Positions 16,699 to 25,588 of a stretch of DNA of 64,000 nt are shown piece by piece. A program made the position numbers and the translations under genes. Location of the stretch: assembly GCF_030295385.1 (NCBI RefSeq), contig NZ_AP027079.1, positions 2,542,001-2,606,000 on the forward strand, in the 5' to 3' direction. The notes beneath the pieces were generated by a model, which saw only the letters and a program-made list of their open reading frames with translations, ran no database searches and was not told where the DNA came from. This DNA is from Geothrix oryzae (GTDB lineage: Bacteria > Acidobacteriota > Holophagae > Holophagales > Holophagaceae). Position 1 is the first letter of the stretch. Each line of letters opens with the position of its first letter.

Positions 16699-17577
16699 AT
16701 GGAACTGCCCCTCTGGGCCCTCGCCTTCACCGTGCTGGATTGGCCCGAGCGCCACAAGGCCGAGGCCTGGGCCGCGCTCCAGGCCGGCGTGGCACCCGCC
16801 CTCTCCGCCGAGCAGGCCGGGGCCCTGGCCCGCCTGGAGGCCGACCTCCCCCGGCGCCGCCAGGAGGCCCGGGACCGGGAGGCCCGCCTGCTGCTGCCCG
16901 GCGACCGGGAAACCGACCCCCGGGAAGCCGCCGCCGTGGAGGCCCTGCTGGCGCCCCTGCCCTACCCCGTGGCCCTGTGGGTGCGCGGCACGCTGCCGCC
17001 CCCCGGCCCCCGCCTGGCCATGGTGGGCAGCCGTCAGGCCAGCAGCCGCGGCAAGGCCCGCACCCGGGCCTGGGCGAAGGCCTTCACCGAGGCCGGCCTG
17101 GCCGTGGTGTCGGGCCTGGCCCGGGGCATCGACGGCGCGGCCCACCTGGGAGCCATCGAGGCCGTCCCCGGCCCCTCCGGCCTGGCGGGCACCTGGGGCA
17201 TCCTGGGCTCGGGCTTCGACCACCCCTACCCGCCCGAGCACGCCCCCCTCATGGCCCGCATGGTGGCCGCCGGGGGCGGGGTGATCACCCCCTTCCCGCC
17301 CGAGGCCCCGCCCCGGGCCTGGCACTTCCCCCGGCGGAACTGGCTGCTGGCGGCCTGGACGAACGGGGTGCTGGTCACCGAGGCCCGGCTCAAGTCCGGC
17401 TCCCTGGTCACGGCCCGCCTCGCCCTGGACCTCGGCAAGGAGCTCTGGGTGTGCCCCGGGTCACCGGAAGATCCTTCGGCCGAGGGGCCCAACTCTTTGC
17501 TAAGAGAGGGTGCCGCAAGGGTTTGCCTATCCCCCGCCGACCTCCTGGAGGACCTGGCCGGGGCCTGGGTCCCTTGA
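16699..17577 (+). CDS. dprA: DNA-processing protein DprA (Smf)
   Basis: DprA binds incoming single-stranded DNA during natural transformation and loads RecA. The 292-residue product has the Rossmann-like core: [20 protein letters not shown] (about residues 110-130), [19 protein letters not shown] (about 135-155), [15 protein letters not shown] and the end motif [20 protein letters not shown]. The start ATG at 16699 was chosen because the frame upstream is the rpmB leader. It is shorter than typical DprA (about 360 residues): the C-terminal winged-helix DML1 domain seems to be missing. Confidence 0.9.
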   Translation: MELPLWALAFTVLDWPERHKAEAWAALQAGVAPALSAEQAGALARLEADLPRRRQEARDREARLLLPGDRETDPREAAAVEALLAPLPYPVALWVRGTLPPPGPRLAMVGSRQASSRGKARTRAWAKAFTEAGLAVVSGLARGIDGAAHLGAIEAVPGPSGLAGTWGILGSGFDHPYPPEHAPLMARMVAAGGGVITPFPPEAPPRAWHFPRRNWLLAAWTNGVLVTEARLKSGSLVTARLALDLGKELWVCPGSPEDPSAEGPNSLLREGAARVCLSPADLLEDLAGAWVP

Positions 17578-17728
17578 CAAACCTCTGCCCTTAGGATCCA
17601 TCCTTAGGGGCCGTTCAGGGCTGACAGCGTTTTTCTGGCAGGCCTGTTGCGGCGCCTCATGCCGCCCCACCCGTTGTGGCGAAATCGTGGTTCCGAGTAA
17701 GGCGGCGTAGCCCCCAAGGGAGTGTCCA

Positions 17729-20200
17729 GTGACTAAGCTCGTGATCGTCGAAAGCCCATCGAAGGCGAAGACCATCACCAAGTACCTCGGCAAGGGGTAC
17801 AAGGTCATGGCCTCCGTGGGGCACATCCGGGACCTGCCCCGCAAGCTGGGCGTGGACATCGAGAACGGGTTCCAGGAGGAATACGAGATCAGCCCGGCCA
17901 AGGAGAAGGTGGTCAAGGAGCTGAAGGCCGCCGCCAAGACCGCCACCGAGCTGGTGCTCGCCACCGACCCCGACCGCGAGGGGGAGGCCATCAGCTGGCA
18001 CCTGCTGGAGGCCATCAAGCCCCCCAAGACCCTGCCCGTGAGCCGGGTCCTCTTCAACGAGATCACCCCGGCGGGCATCGCCAAGGCCATGGCCGCGCCC
18101 ACCATCATTAATAAGAAGCTGGTGGACGCCCAGCGGGCCCGCCGCGTGCTGGACCGCCTGGTGGGCTACAAGGTCAGCCAGGTGCTCTGGGACAAGGTGC
18201 GCCGCGGCCTCAGCGCGGGCCGCGTGCAGAGCGTGGCCGCCCGCATCATCGTCGACCGCGAGCGGGAGATCCTGGCCTTCAACCCCGTGGAGTACTGGGT
18301 GCTGAAGGGCCGGTTCGCCGCCAAGCTGCCGCCCTCCTTCTGGATGAAGCTCGTGAAGCTGGGCGGCCAGCCGCTGCAGCTGGGCAACAAGGAGACCAAG
18401 CGCCGCGTGGCCGACGCCGTCCAAGCCAAGGATCTGAAGGCCCAGCTCGAGAAGGCCGCCTACACGGTCACGGGCCTGGAGACCAAAGAGAAGAAGCGCA
18501 ACCCCGCCGCCCCCTTCACCACCGCCAAGCTGCAGCAGGAATCGGCCCAGAAGCTGAAGATGAGCGTGAGCCGCACCATGCAGAACGCCCAGCGGCTGTA
18601 CGAGGGCGTGGACTTCGGCGAAGGCCCCGTGGGCCTCATCACCTACATGCGCACGGATTCGCCCCGCTTGGCCCCCGAGGCCGTGGAGGCCACCCGCACC
18701 TTCATCGGCGAGAAATACGGCCAGGAGTACCTGCCCGCCAAGGCCCGCATCTTCACCGGCAAGGCCGGGGCGCAGGATGCCCACGAGGCCATCCGCCCCA
18801 CCGACATCACCCGCACGCCCGAGAGCCTGCGGGGCCACCTGGAGCCCGATCAGTTCCGCCTCTACGCCCTCATCTGGCGGCGCACCATGGCCTGCCAGAT
18901 GGAGGCCGCCCGCTTCGACGAGACGGTGGTGCAGACCGAGGCCCCCGTGGGCAAGGACACGGCCCTGTTCGAGGCCAAGGGCGAAATCGAGCGCTTCCCC
19001 GGCTGGCTGGCGGTCTACCGGGCCGACAAGACCGAGGAGGATGCCGAGGGCATCGCCGACGCCACCAAGGGCGACGAGGAGGACGAGGACGAGGCCCTGC
19101 TGCCGGCCCTGAAGCTGGGCGAGGCCCTGAAGCTCGAGCAGCTCGACGCCGACCAGCAGTTCACCAAGCCCCCCGCGCGCTTCAACGAGGCCACGCTGGT
19201 GAAGGAGCTGGAAGAGGATGGCATCGGCCGCCCGTCCACCTACGCCAGCATCATCAGCACCATCCAGGACCGCGACTATGTGAAGAAGCACGAGGGCCGC
19301 TTCAAGCCCACGGAGCTGGGCATGGTGGTCACCGACCTGCTCATCCAGGGCTTCCCCCGCCTGCTGGACACGAAATACACCTCGGGCATGGAGGGCAACC
19401 TCGACCTCATCGAGGTGGGCAAGCTCACCTTCAAGAAGGCCATGACGGACTTCTACGGCCCCTTCGAGCAGGCCCTGGCCGCCGCCGGGCAGGACATGCA
19501 GAACCTGAAGGCCGGCGTGCCCACGGGCGAGAAGTGCCCCAAGTGCGGTGACCGCAAGAAGCACCCCGGCACGCTGCTCAAGCGCATCGGCCGCAACGGG
19601 CTCTTCGTGGGCTGCACCAACTACAGCGCCGAGCTTGAAAAGGACAAGTGCGACTACACCGCGGACCTCGAGAAGATGGAGGAGCCCGAGGACGCGCCCG
19701 AGTGCCCGCTCTGCGGCACCACGCCCATGAACCTGCGCAAGGGCCAGTGGGGCCCCTTCTGGGCCTGCCCCAACTACCCCAAGTGCAAGGGCATCGTGAA
19801 GGCCGATCCGAAAGGCATTCCGGTTCCCCCCGACGAGCCCACCGGCGAGACCTGTCCCAACTGCGGCAAGGGCTTCGTGAAGCGCCACGGCCGCTACGGC
19901 GAGTTCGTCTGCTGCATCGACTACCCCACCTGCAAGACCGTGAAGAAGGAGATCCTGGCCGTGCCCTGCCCCAAGTGCGGCGGCGGCCTCAGCCCCCGGA
20001 AGACCCGCTTCGGCAAGGTCTTCTACGGCTGCACCAACTACCCCAAGTGCGACTTCACCGCCTGGGACAAGCCCGTCCCCGTCACCTGCCCCGCCTGCAA
20101 GAATCCCAGCATGGGCGAGAAGACCCGCAAGCCGAGGGGCAAGGACCCCATCCAGGTGCTGCTCTGCCCCAAGTGCGGGCATGAAGAGCCGATGGGATGA
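17729..20200 (+). CDS. topA: DNA topoisomerase I (type IA)
   Basis: Relaxes negative supercoils through a 5'-phosphotyrosine intermediate. The 823-residue protein starts at a GTG preceded by AAGGGA. It has the TOPRIM domain (LVIVESPSKAKTITKYLG, then ATDPDREGEAISWHL), the core with VGLITYMRTDSPRL containing the active-site Tyr, and GIGRPSTYASII. From about residue 600 the C-terminus carries five Cys4 zinc ribbons, for example CPNCGKGFVKRHGRYGEFVCC and CPKCGGGLSPRKTRFG. Both dprA and topA are on the plus strand with 150 bp between them. Confidence 0.97.
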   Translation: MTKLVIVESPSKAKTITKYLGKGYKVMASVGHIRDLPRKLGVDIENGFQEEYEISPAKEKVVKELKAAAKTATELVLATDPDREGEAISWHLLEAIKPPKTLPVSRVLFNEITPAGIAKAMAAPTIINKKLVDAQRARRVLDRLVGYKVSQVLWDKVRRGLSAGRVQSVAARIIVDREREILAFNPVEYWVLKGRFAAKLPPSFWMKLVKLGGQPLQLGNKETKRRVADAVQAKDLKAQLEKAAYTVTGLETKEKKRNPAAPFTTAKLQQESAQKLKMSVSRTMQNAQRLYEGVDFGEGPVGLITYMRTDSPRLAPEAVEATRTFIGEKYGQEYLPAKARIFTGKAGAQDAHEAIRPTDITRTPESLRGHLEPDQFRLYALIWRRTMACQMEAARFDETVVQTEAPVGKDTALFEAKGEIERFPGWLAVYRADKTEEDAEGIADATKGDEEDEDEALLPALKLGEALKLEQLDADQQFTKPPARFNEATLVKELEEDGIGRPSTYASIISTIQDRDYVKKHEGRFKPTELGMVVTDLLIQGFPRLLDTKYTSGMEGNLDLIEVGKLTFKKAMTDFYGPFEQALAAAGQDMQNLKAGVPTGEKCPKCGDRKKHPGTLLKRIGRNGLFVGCTNYSAELEKDKCDYTADLEKMEEPEDAPECPLCGTTPMNLRKGQWGPFWACPNYPKCKGIVKADPKGIPVPPDEPTGETCPNCGKGFVKRHGRYGEFVCCIDYPTCKTVKKEILAVPCPKCGGGLSPRKTRFGKVFYGCTNYPKCDFTAWDKPVPVTCPACKNPSMGEKTRKPRGKDPIQVLLCPKCGHEEPMG

Positions 20201-20398
20201 CCTGCCAAAAGGAGTTTGAACTATGCCTGGGAGAGGTGGAATTTCCTCTCAGGTAATACTCCTGAACAACGCCCCCAATCTCTGTTCATTGGCTTGAATT
20301 GGCCGAGAGTTGCCGCATAGCGGCCCCGATGACTACGCCGAGGGGATCGTCCTGACCTCCACCACCTAGCATCCATTTTGAGGTTGGCCTGGAGATAC

Positions 20399-20428
20399 TG
20401 GATATGTATTGAGAGAGCAGAATATAAT
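20399..20428 (+). promoter_or_regulatory. Promoter of the DUF262-HEPN operon
   Basis: A perfect TATAAT lies at 20423-20428, 30 bases before the DUF262 start. TGGATA (20399-20404) is 18 bases further upstream and matches 4 of 6 positions of a -35 box. The 198 bp between topA and this promoter hold nothing else that I can recognise. Confidence 0.55.
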
Positions 20429-20457
20429 TAGCAAACCTTCCAGCGAGTGACTCCTAG

Positions 20458-21675
20458 ATGAACCCTGCAGATTCCGATGATGCCCTTATCAACTTCGCTG
20501 ATGATGCGGATGATGAAATTGAGGTGCAAGCAAGTGTGGATAGATATCGTGATGCCGTCCTGTACGGCACCGATTGGACAGTGAGAACCCTCCTTGAGCA
20601 GATCGAGCAAGGCAACATTGATCTATCCCCGACCTTTCAGAGGCGGGATGCTTGGAGCCGAAAAAACAAGAGCAGATTTATTGAGTCGGTTGCGCTTCAA
20701 CTTCCGATTCCTCAGATTGTGTTGGCTGAGAGAAAAGAGCAGCGTGGAACCTACATTGTACTGGATGGGAAACAAAGGTTGCTTACTCTCGCACAGTTTG
20801 CCGGGGAACTTGCTGATGATCACCCACTTTGGGAAGACTCAGCAAAGGCTGGACCACTCCGCCTATCTGGGCTGACAGTACTAACAGGACTCAACGGAAA
20901 GACTTACAAAGACATTGTTAGTTTCCCCGCCCTTGGTCAGGTTAGAACGCAGTTTGACAATCACACTATCCGTAGCGCCCTGATTCGTAACTGGCCGGAT
21001 GAAGACTACCTCTATGAAGTCTTCATTCGATTGAACACAGGCAGTGCGCGCTTGTCCCCGCAGGAACTTAGGCAAGCAATGAAGCCTGGTCAATTCACCG
21101 AGTTTTTGGGTGTAAGATCTGCGAATAGTTCCGTTCTACAAAAAATTCTCGGACTGAATGCGCCAGATTTTCGGATGCGGGATGTTGATCTACTATTGAG
21201 ATTGATAGCATTTCTGACTCGGCTTCCAGCTTACAAGGGCAATTTGAAGCCCTTCCTGGATGAAACGCACGATCACTACAATGCTCGGTGGAGCAGTGAG
21301 CAAAATGCAGTGGATAATCTTGTTAGCCGAATTGAGGATGGACTGGAGTTCCTCGTGAGGTGCTTTGGAGACGCACGTGAGGTTGGTAGACGCTGGGCCG
21401 CCGATCAGTTCGATGGGCCTATCAATCGGGCTGTTCTGGACGTTCAGTTGGCTTCAGCGCTCGATGTAGAAGTCCGGAAGGCAGTCCAAGCCGGTAAATT
21501 GGATCTAAAGGCCACATTCATCGAGATGTCTCTGCACAATTCTGAATTCACTGAGGCAATTGCCGGCACTACGAAGTCCATTGCATCCATTAGGACGAGA
21601 TACAAATGCTGGAAGAAGGCGCTTGAAGACAAGATCGGCGCTGAGATCCATATGCCCTCCCTACCAAATGGCTAG
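20458..21675 (+). CDS. DUF262 (GmrS/ParB-like fold) protein
   Basis: The 405-residue protein has the DUF262 core in residues about 38-220: TVRTLLEQIEQGNIDLSP, QRRDAWSRKNKSRFIESVAL, and the signature VLDGKQRLLTL (D103-G-K-Q-R107). DUF262 is the ParB/sulfiredoxin-fold part of GmrSD type IV restriction enzymes, thought to use NTP. The C-terminal half is helical and shows no DUF1524 HNH nuclease motif, so the usual nuclease partner is missing. The HEPN gene begins 8 bp before this stop, so the two are translationally coupled. A DUF262 sensor/regulator acting with a HEPN effector is inference. No homologous housekeeping role is known to me. Confidence 0.85.
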   Translation: MNPADSDDALINFADDADDEIEVQASVDRYRDAVLYGTDWTVRTLLEQIEQGNIDLSPTFQRRDAWSRKNKSRFIESVALQLPIPQIVLAERKEQRGTYIVLDGKQRLLTLAQFAGELADDHPLWEDSAKAGPLRLSGLTVLTGLNGKTYKDIVSFPALGQVRTQFDNHTIRSALIRNWPDEDYLYEVFIRLNTGSARLSPQELRQAMKPGQFTEFLGVRSANSSVLQKILGLNAPDFRMRDVDLLLRLIAFLTRLPAYKGNLKPFLDETHDHYNARWSSEQNAVDNLVSRIEDGLEFLVRCFGDAREVGRRWAADQFDGPINRAVLDVQLASALDVEVRKAVQAGKLDLKATFIEMSLHNSEFTEAIAGTTKSIASIRTRYKCWKKALEDKIGAEIHMPSLPNG

Positions 21676-22441
21676 TACTCATTTCACCAATCTGGAGCAG
21701 TCAATCCGGGAGCTCAAGCGCGTTTATCTTGACGACGCGCTGGCTAGCGGCTCACCGAATACTGACCACCAAGAACTAGCGCGTGCCTTTTTGACTTTGG
21801 CTCATGCCGAACTTGAGTTTTATGTAGAGGAGGCGCTGCGCGAGCTTGCAATCCAGTCCTTTGCTGGCGTATGTGCTGGAACCTTCGGACGTCCCTCAAT
21901 AGCGCTCGTGGCTTTCAGTGGCCTTGAGCCAAAAAATGGTGGTACAGCGCTCAGCACAGGTAAGAAGAAGACCCCACGTCAGCTGGCAATGCGATTTGGA
22001 GAAGCCCATGCTGTCTTGTTGCAGAGACTGGACAGGAATACTGGGGTTCGTGAGAAACATATCGCCTCGATGGCAATTCCACTTGGATTAGATTCATCTT
22101 CGATTGACAGTACATGGCTTAACGACCTGGATGCCTTCTGTACCGCACGAGGTGCGTTCGCTCACATGTCACGGACAACTTCGCGAGGTAGTCATCTAGC
22201 AGTTAACCCTCACGATGTATGGACTAAGTGCGAAAGACTGATCTGGACAAATCCTACCCTTGCCACTCCAGGGTTGCTCAGCTCGTTCGAGAGTTTTGAT
22301 GCATGGATTGAGGCCGAGAAATTAGCACTGGGACCACAAGTTATTGCCAATTCATGGCGGCTTAGACTTTCTCATTTTGTTTTAACCCTAGTGAGCCGTC
22401 TAATTAAAAAGTTGAAATTGGACGAAGATAATGATGAATAA
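21668..22441 (+). CDS. RiboL-PSP-HEPN-like protein, putative RNase effector
   Basis: The ATG at 21668 overlaps the DUF262 stop by 8 bp and gives 257 residues. The N-terminal helix region, FTNLEQSIRELKRVYLD, and LTLAHAELEFYVEEALRELA resemble RiboL-PSP-HEPN domains. RGAFAH at 161-166 fits the Rx4H catalytic motif of HEPN ribonucleases, although Gly rather than a polar residue follows the Arg. HEPN proteins often act as RNases in defence and toxin-antitoxin systems. The C-terminal segment, LRLSHFVLTLVSRLIKKLKL, is amphipathic and could touch membrane. The call is from motif and fold pattern only. Confidence 0.7.
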   Translation: MASTHFTNLEQSIRELKRVYLDDALASGSPNTDHQELARAFLTLAHAELEFYVEEALRELAIQSFAGVCAGTFGRPSIALVAFSGLEPKNGGTALSTGKKKTPRQLAMRFGEAHAVLLQRLDRNTGVREKHIASMAIPLGLDSSSIDSTWLNDLDAFCTARGAFAHMSRTTSRGSHLAVNPHDVWTKCERLIWTNPTLATPGLLSSFESFDAWIEAEKLALGPQVIANSWRLRLSHFVLTLVSRLIKKLKLDEDNDE

Positions 22442-22568
22442 AGATCACCAGATTGGCCCCTATCATTCATTTAGGTTCTTTTGCTTAAATTGACATTGAT
22501 CCGGGCACAGTCATTGATCATGTCCAAAACCACATACGGATTTCGTCCACAGATACTGACGCAACGCC

Positions 22569-22790
22569 CGGTCCCGCACGGTGCGGGTGCGGTCGGCGCC
22601 GACGCCCGAGGACCTGGAATGGGCGCCGACGCCGGGGGCCTTCACCTTTGGCGACCTGTTCCGCCACCGGTTGGGGCTGGAGCGATTCATGTTCGCGGAG
22701 AACGTGCAGGGCGGTCCCAGCATCTACCCGGGCCACGGGGCTGAAACTCTCAGGAGGCCTGGCCTCGGGCTTGGACGGCGTGCGCGTCTA
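22569..22790 (+). pseudogene. Truncated, frameshifted DinB-family gene
   Basis: From 22569 the frame reads RSRTVRVRSAPTPEDLEWAP, then TPGAFTFGDLFRH, LGLERFMFAENVQGG and PSIYPGHG. This is the N-terminal part of DinB-family proteins, including the first metal-site His. After about 22740 the match continues in another frame as GLASGLDGVRV and then hits a stop. The natural start is missing because the low-G+C island DNA abuts it on the left, and the C-terminal two thirds are gone. It is a dead fragment. Confidence 0.75.
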
Positions 22791-22859
22791 AACAGCTCGC
22801 CGCTGGATCCAAACCCCGGGAAAGCACCGGCCAAGCGCCAGGCCACGCGTCCCGGCTTT

Positions 22860-22932
22860 CATCCTGTTCATCTTGTTCATCCTGGTTTCAAAGGCTTTTT
22901 CTTTCGCCAGGATGAAAAGGATGCAGAGGATG
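22860..22932. repeat. Intergenic palindromic element (26-bp arms)
   Basis: The arms 22860-22885 and 22907-22932 are inverted copies matching at 22 of 26 positions, around a 21-base loop. Each arm is itself built of a short CATCCTG/TTCATC-type unit. This looks like the small palindromic intergenic repeats that are dispersed in many genomes. It lies in the non-coding stretch between the DinB remnant and the lipoprotein gene. Confidence 0.7.
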
Positions 22933-22998
22933 GCCGAGATTCGGGCCCCGGTCCCCGTCTTTCAAGTTGACCCGTAAGTCATTTGAATGAATCATTTA

Positions 22999-23026
22999 TT
23001 GACATGTGCAACATGAAATTTATTGG
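22999..23026 (+). promoter_or_regulatory. Candidate promoter of the lipoprotein gene
   Basis: A consensus TTGACA (22999-23004) and TATTGG (23021-23026) are 16 bases apart in an A+T-rich patch about 50 bp before the start at 23078. The -10 match is weak. Confidence 0.4.
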
Positions 23027-23077
23027 TAAAAAAGGGGCAATGATGCCTTAGGATAATTCTTTCCTTCGAAAGCACCC

Positions 23078-23683
23078 ATGCCGAACCCCCTGCGAACCAA
23101 GAACCTTCTGGGCTCAAGCCTTGTGGCCAGCCTGGTTATCCCCCTGCTGGCCTGTCTGGGCGGGGGCGGGGGGAGCGCGTCCGCCCAGCGGTCCGGCCCC
23201 GTGCCGCTGCAGATGAGCGTCGCGAGTCTGAGCATCCCGGCGGGGGGCGGGGGCTTCGTTGCCGTGACGGCCACCCGGCCGCTGGCCCACTACCTGAACT
23301 ACCAGGGCCCCCTGACCCTCTCGCTGGACCACCCCCCCGCCGGGGTGCGGGGCAGCGGCAGCATCCCCGCCGACCAGTCCACGGGCACCCTGTCGCTCTG
23401 GGTGGACCCCTCGGTGGCCCCCCGGACGATCCAGGGCCTCCAAGTGCTGGCCACGGGCGGGAGCACGGTCTCCGTGGCCACCTTCGACCTGACCATCGCG
23501 CCGCCCCTGCCCCCGGGCCGCATCCGCTCCGACCTGGTGCAGGCCAGCGGGCGCGTGCAGCAGGCGGGAACCCTGACGAACGCCCCCCTGGTCCAGGAGC
23601 CCGTCGCCGCCACCACCGCCACGGATGCCGCCAAGGTGGACGCCGTGCGCCATGGCTTCGACCCTTCGACCCAGGCCCCCTGA
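23078..23683 (+). CDS. Hypothetical secreted lipoprotein
   Basis: The 201-residue protein starts with a basic N-terminus, a hydrophobic core and LLAC ([14 protein letters not shown]), a lipobox, so it is probably a lipoprotein anchored by Cys at about residue 26. A flexible Gly-rich linker follows, then beta-rich sequence such as [20 protein letters not shown] and [20 protein letters not shown] that could be an Ig-like fold. The family is not recognised. It ends about 70 bp before the collagen-like gene on the same strand, so the two may be co-transcribed and work together at the cell surface. Confidence 0.65.
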   Translation: MPNPLRTKNLLGSSLVASLVIPLLACLGGGGGSASAQRSGPVPLQMSVASLSIPAGGGGFVAVTATRPLAHYLNYQGPLTLSLDHPPAGVRGSGSIPADQSTGTLSLWVDPSVAPRTIQGLQVLATGGSTVSVATFDLTIAPPLPPGRIRSDLVQASGRVQQAGTLTNAPLVQEPVAATTATDAAKVDAVRHGFDPSTQAP

Positions 23684-23756
23684 TTCAGGCCCAGCCCAGC
23701 CTTCAAGGCCCCGTCCACGGGCCTCGTCCTTCCTCCACCCTTCTTCGAGAGAACCC

Positions 23757-25508
23757 ATGCGCTTTCGCCCCACCCTCCTGACCTTGACCCTGATCAGCCT
23801 GTCCCCCGGCCTGAGCGCGCAGGTGGCGCCCGCGGCCCCGGTGGTCGAGGCCGCGCCCAACCCCCAGGTGGCCTACCAGGGCCGCCTGAGCGAGGCCGGG
23901 CTGCCGGTGACCGGCACGCGGAGCTTCACCTTTTCGATCCTGGATGCCCAGGGGACTGAACTCTGGACCTCGGGCCCCCAGGATGTCTCGGTGAACAACG
24001 GCCTCTACGCGGTGGCGCTGGGCGGCTCGGGCATGCCCGCCATTCCCCCGGCCGTGCTGGCCAAGGCGAACCTGCGGCTGCGCCTGTCCATCAACGGGGC
24101 GCCGCTGACGCCGGACACGGACCTGGTGCCGGCCCTGCAGGCGCGCAGCGCCTTCGACTTCTCCGGCGCCCTCGCCGGGGATGTGGGCGGTACCCAGAAC
24201 GCGACGGTGGTGCTCCGCCTCCACGGGGTGCCCCTGGATCCGACGGCCACCCCCACGGCGGGCCAGGCCCTGGTCTTCAACGGCTCGAGCTGGGCCCCCT
24301 CGACGGTGGTCGGGGTGCCCGGTCCCGTGGGCCCCCAGGGCGCCACCGGACCCGCCGGCCCTCTCGGGGCCACGGGTCCGCAGGGCCCCATGGGCCTGCC
24401 CGGCGCCACGGGCCCCCAGGGCACCCCGGGTGCCACCGGTGCCACCGGGGCCCAGGGCCTCCCCGGCACCGCCGGCAGGACCGTCCTCAGCGGCATCACC
24501 CTGCCCGCGGCCAATCAGGGCGTGGACGGCGACTTCTACCTCAATACCGCCACCAGCGTGCTCTACGGCCCCAAGGGGGCCCTCACGGCCGGAGCCTGGC
24601 CCGCCGCCGGCACCAGCCTGGTGGGCCCGGCCGGAGCCCCCGGCCCCCAGGGACCCACGGGTCTGACCGGCGCCACCGGGGCCACGGGACTGACCGGGCC
24701 CGCCGGACCGCAGGGGCCCATGGGCCTGATGGGCGCCACCGGCGCCACGGGCGCGACGGGGCCCCAAGGCGCCACCGGCCCCCAGGGCGCGACGGGGCCG
24801 CAGGGCCTCGCCGGGCCCCAGGGTCTGACCGGCGCCACCGGGGCGACGGGACCGCAAGGCGCCACGGGCCCGCAGGGCCTCGCCGGGCCCCAGGGCCTGA
24901 CCGGCGCCACCGGCGCGACCGGGGCGGCGGCCACCATCAGCGTGGGGACCACCACCACGGGCGCGGCGGGCTCGTCCGCCTCGGTCACCAATTCGGGTAC
25001 CGCCAGCGCCGCGGTGCTGAACTTCACCATCCCCCAGGGCGCGGCGGGCTCCGGGGCCGCGGGCCTGCAGGTGCTGGACAACACCAATGCCGTGCTGGGC
25101 AAGGTGACCCGCGCCGACAGCTACGGGTACACCGTCCTGACCTCCACCGGCTACCTGCTGGACCTGTCCTGGGATGGCACCGCCTATCCCGCCCAGGCCT
25201 GGTTCACGACCTTCTCCGGCGGCGTGTGCAGCGGCACGGTCTACCTGAATGACGGCGGCGGCGGCGCGGGCGGCCTCAAGATCTGGGGCAAGACGGCCTA
25301 CTGGGTGGGGTCCAAGAACAGCTTCATGGTCCCGCAGGATGTCAACGGCTCGGGCATGAGCATCTCGGTCTCCTTCACCAGCCAGGGCATCGACAATCCC
25401 ACCTGCGGCGCCGGCGGCGGCACCAACAGCGGCTGGCGCCTGACCACCATCACCAACGCGGCCCTGGGCCTGCCGGCGACCATCGCGGCCCCCCTGAAGC
25501 TGCAGTAG
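23757..25508 (+). CDS. Secreted collagen-like (Gly-X-Y) protein
   Basis: The ATG at 23757 gives 583 residues with a signal peptide ([13 protein letters not shown]). Residues 30-180 form a beta domain starting [20 protein letters not shown]. This type of domain is often seen on bacterial surface proteins with tail-fibre-like repeats. Two collagen tracts follow: about 186-240 and 290-390, with triplets such as [10 protein letters not shown] and [10 protein letters not shown]. Between them is a 50-residue insert ([17 protein letters not shown]). A C-terminal globular beta domain of about 180 residues ([15 protein letters not shown] ...) follows. It should form a trimeric triple-helical rod at the surface. 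Binding partner unknown. Confidence 0.85.
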   Translation: MRFRPTLLTLTLISLSPGLSAQVAPAAPVVEAAPNPQVAYQGRLSEAGLPVTGTRSFTFSILDAQGTELWTSGPQDVSVNNGLYAVALGGSGMPAIPPAVLAKANLRLRLSINGAPLTPDTDLVPALQARSAFDFSGALAGDVGGTQNATVVLRLHGVPLDPTATPTAGQALVFNGSSWAPSTVVGVPGPVGPQGATGPAGPLGATGPQGPMGLPGATGPQGTPGATGATGAQGLPGTAGRTVLSGITLPAANQGVDGDFYLNTATSVLYGPKGALTAGAWPAAGTSLVGPAGAPGPQGPTGLTGATGATGLTGPAGPQGPMGLMGATGATGATGPQGATGPQGATGPQGLAGPQGLTGATGATGPQGATGPQGLAGPQGLTGATGATGAAATISVGTTTTGAAGSSASVTNSGTASAAVLNFTIPQGAAGSGAAGLQVLDNTNAVLGKVTRADSYGYTVLTSTGYLLDLSWDGTAYPAQAWFTTFSGGVCSGTVYLNDGGGGAGGLKIWGKTAYWVGSKNSFMVPQDVNGSGMSISVSFTSQGIDNPTCGAGGGTNSGWRLTTITNAALGLPATIAAPLKLQ

Positions 25509-25539
25509 GCCAGTCCCGGGGCCCTGCGAGGAAAACCCG

Positions 25540-25586
25540 TTGACAGGAATCCAATCCGAAACCACCATGGTTACGGATTGGATTCC
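25540..25586 (+). promoter_or_regulatory. Perfect 13-bp inverted repeat operator in front of Rrf2 gene
   Basis: GGAATCCAATCCG (25546-25558) and CGGATTGGATTCC (25574-25586) are perfect inverted copies 15 bases apart. The spacer adds AACCA/TGGTT, so about 41 bp is nearly symmetrical. A TTGACA (25540-25545) sits at the left edge. The right arm ends two bases before the start codon and covers the place of the ribosome binding site. Autorepression by the Rrf2 protein is likely; an RNA hairpin effect is the alternative. Confidence 0.75.
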
Positions 25587-25588
25587 CC

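Larger units (their letters stand above)
20201..22790. mobile_element. Low-G+C foreign island carrying a DUF262-HEPN pair
   Basis: After the topA stop the composition falls to about 50 % G+C and recovers near 22.6 kb. Codon use in the two genes is unlike the neighbours, with many A/T third positions. The word ACGT, not found elsewhere in the window by eye, occurs at 21375, 21440, 21889 and 21976 and in the adjoining DinB fragment at 22702. No integrase, transposase, tRNA or clear direct repeats were found at the edges, so the mechanism of entry is unknown. The exact borders are approximate. Confidence 0.75.

Noticed and set aside
17574-17600. TTGACA at 17574 as a topA promoter
   Set aside because: No acceptable -10 box at 16-18 bases; left out as a feature.
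17657-20182. Minus-strand frame of 841 codons opposite topA
   Set aside because: Low-complexity His/Leu/Gly translation typical of antisense frames; topA is full-length and motif-rich.
20458-21675. Reading the DUF262 protein as a plasmid partition ParB
   Set aside because: The DGKQR-type core and lack of a HTH or ParA partner fit DUF262, not chromosome partition.
22481-22744. A frame starting near 22481 through the DinB fragment as a new gene
   Set aside because: It mixes island leader and an out-of-frame reading of the DinB remnant; no coherent protein.
24312-24930. Possible CRISPR or tandem-repeat array
   Set aside because: The repetition is the triplet code for Gly-X-Y in the collagen-like gene, with no spacers or constant repeat length.
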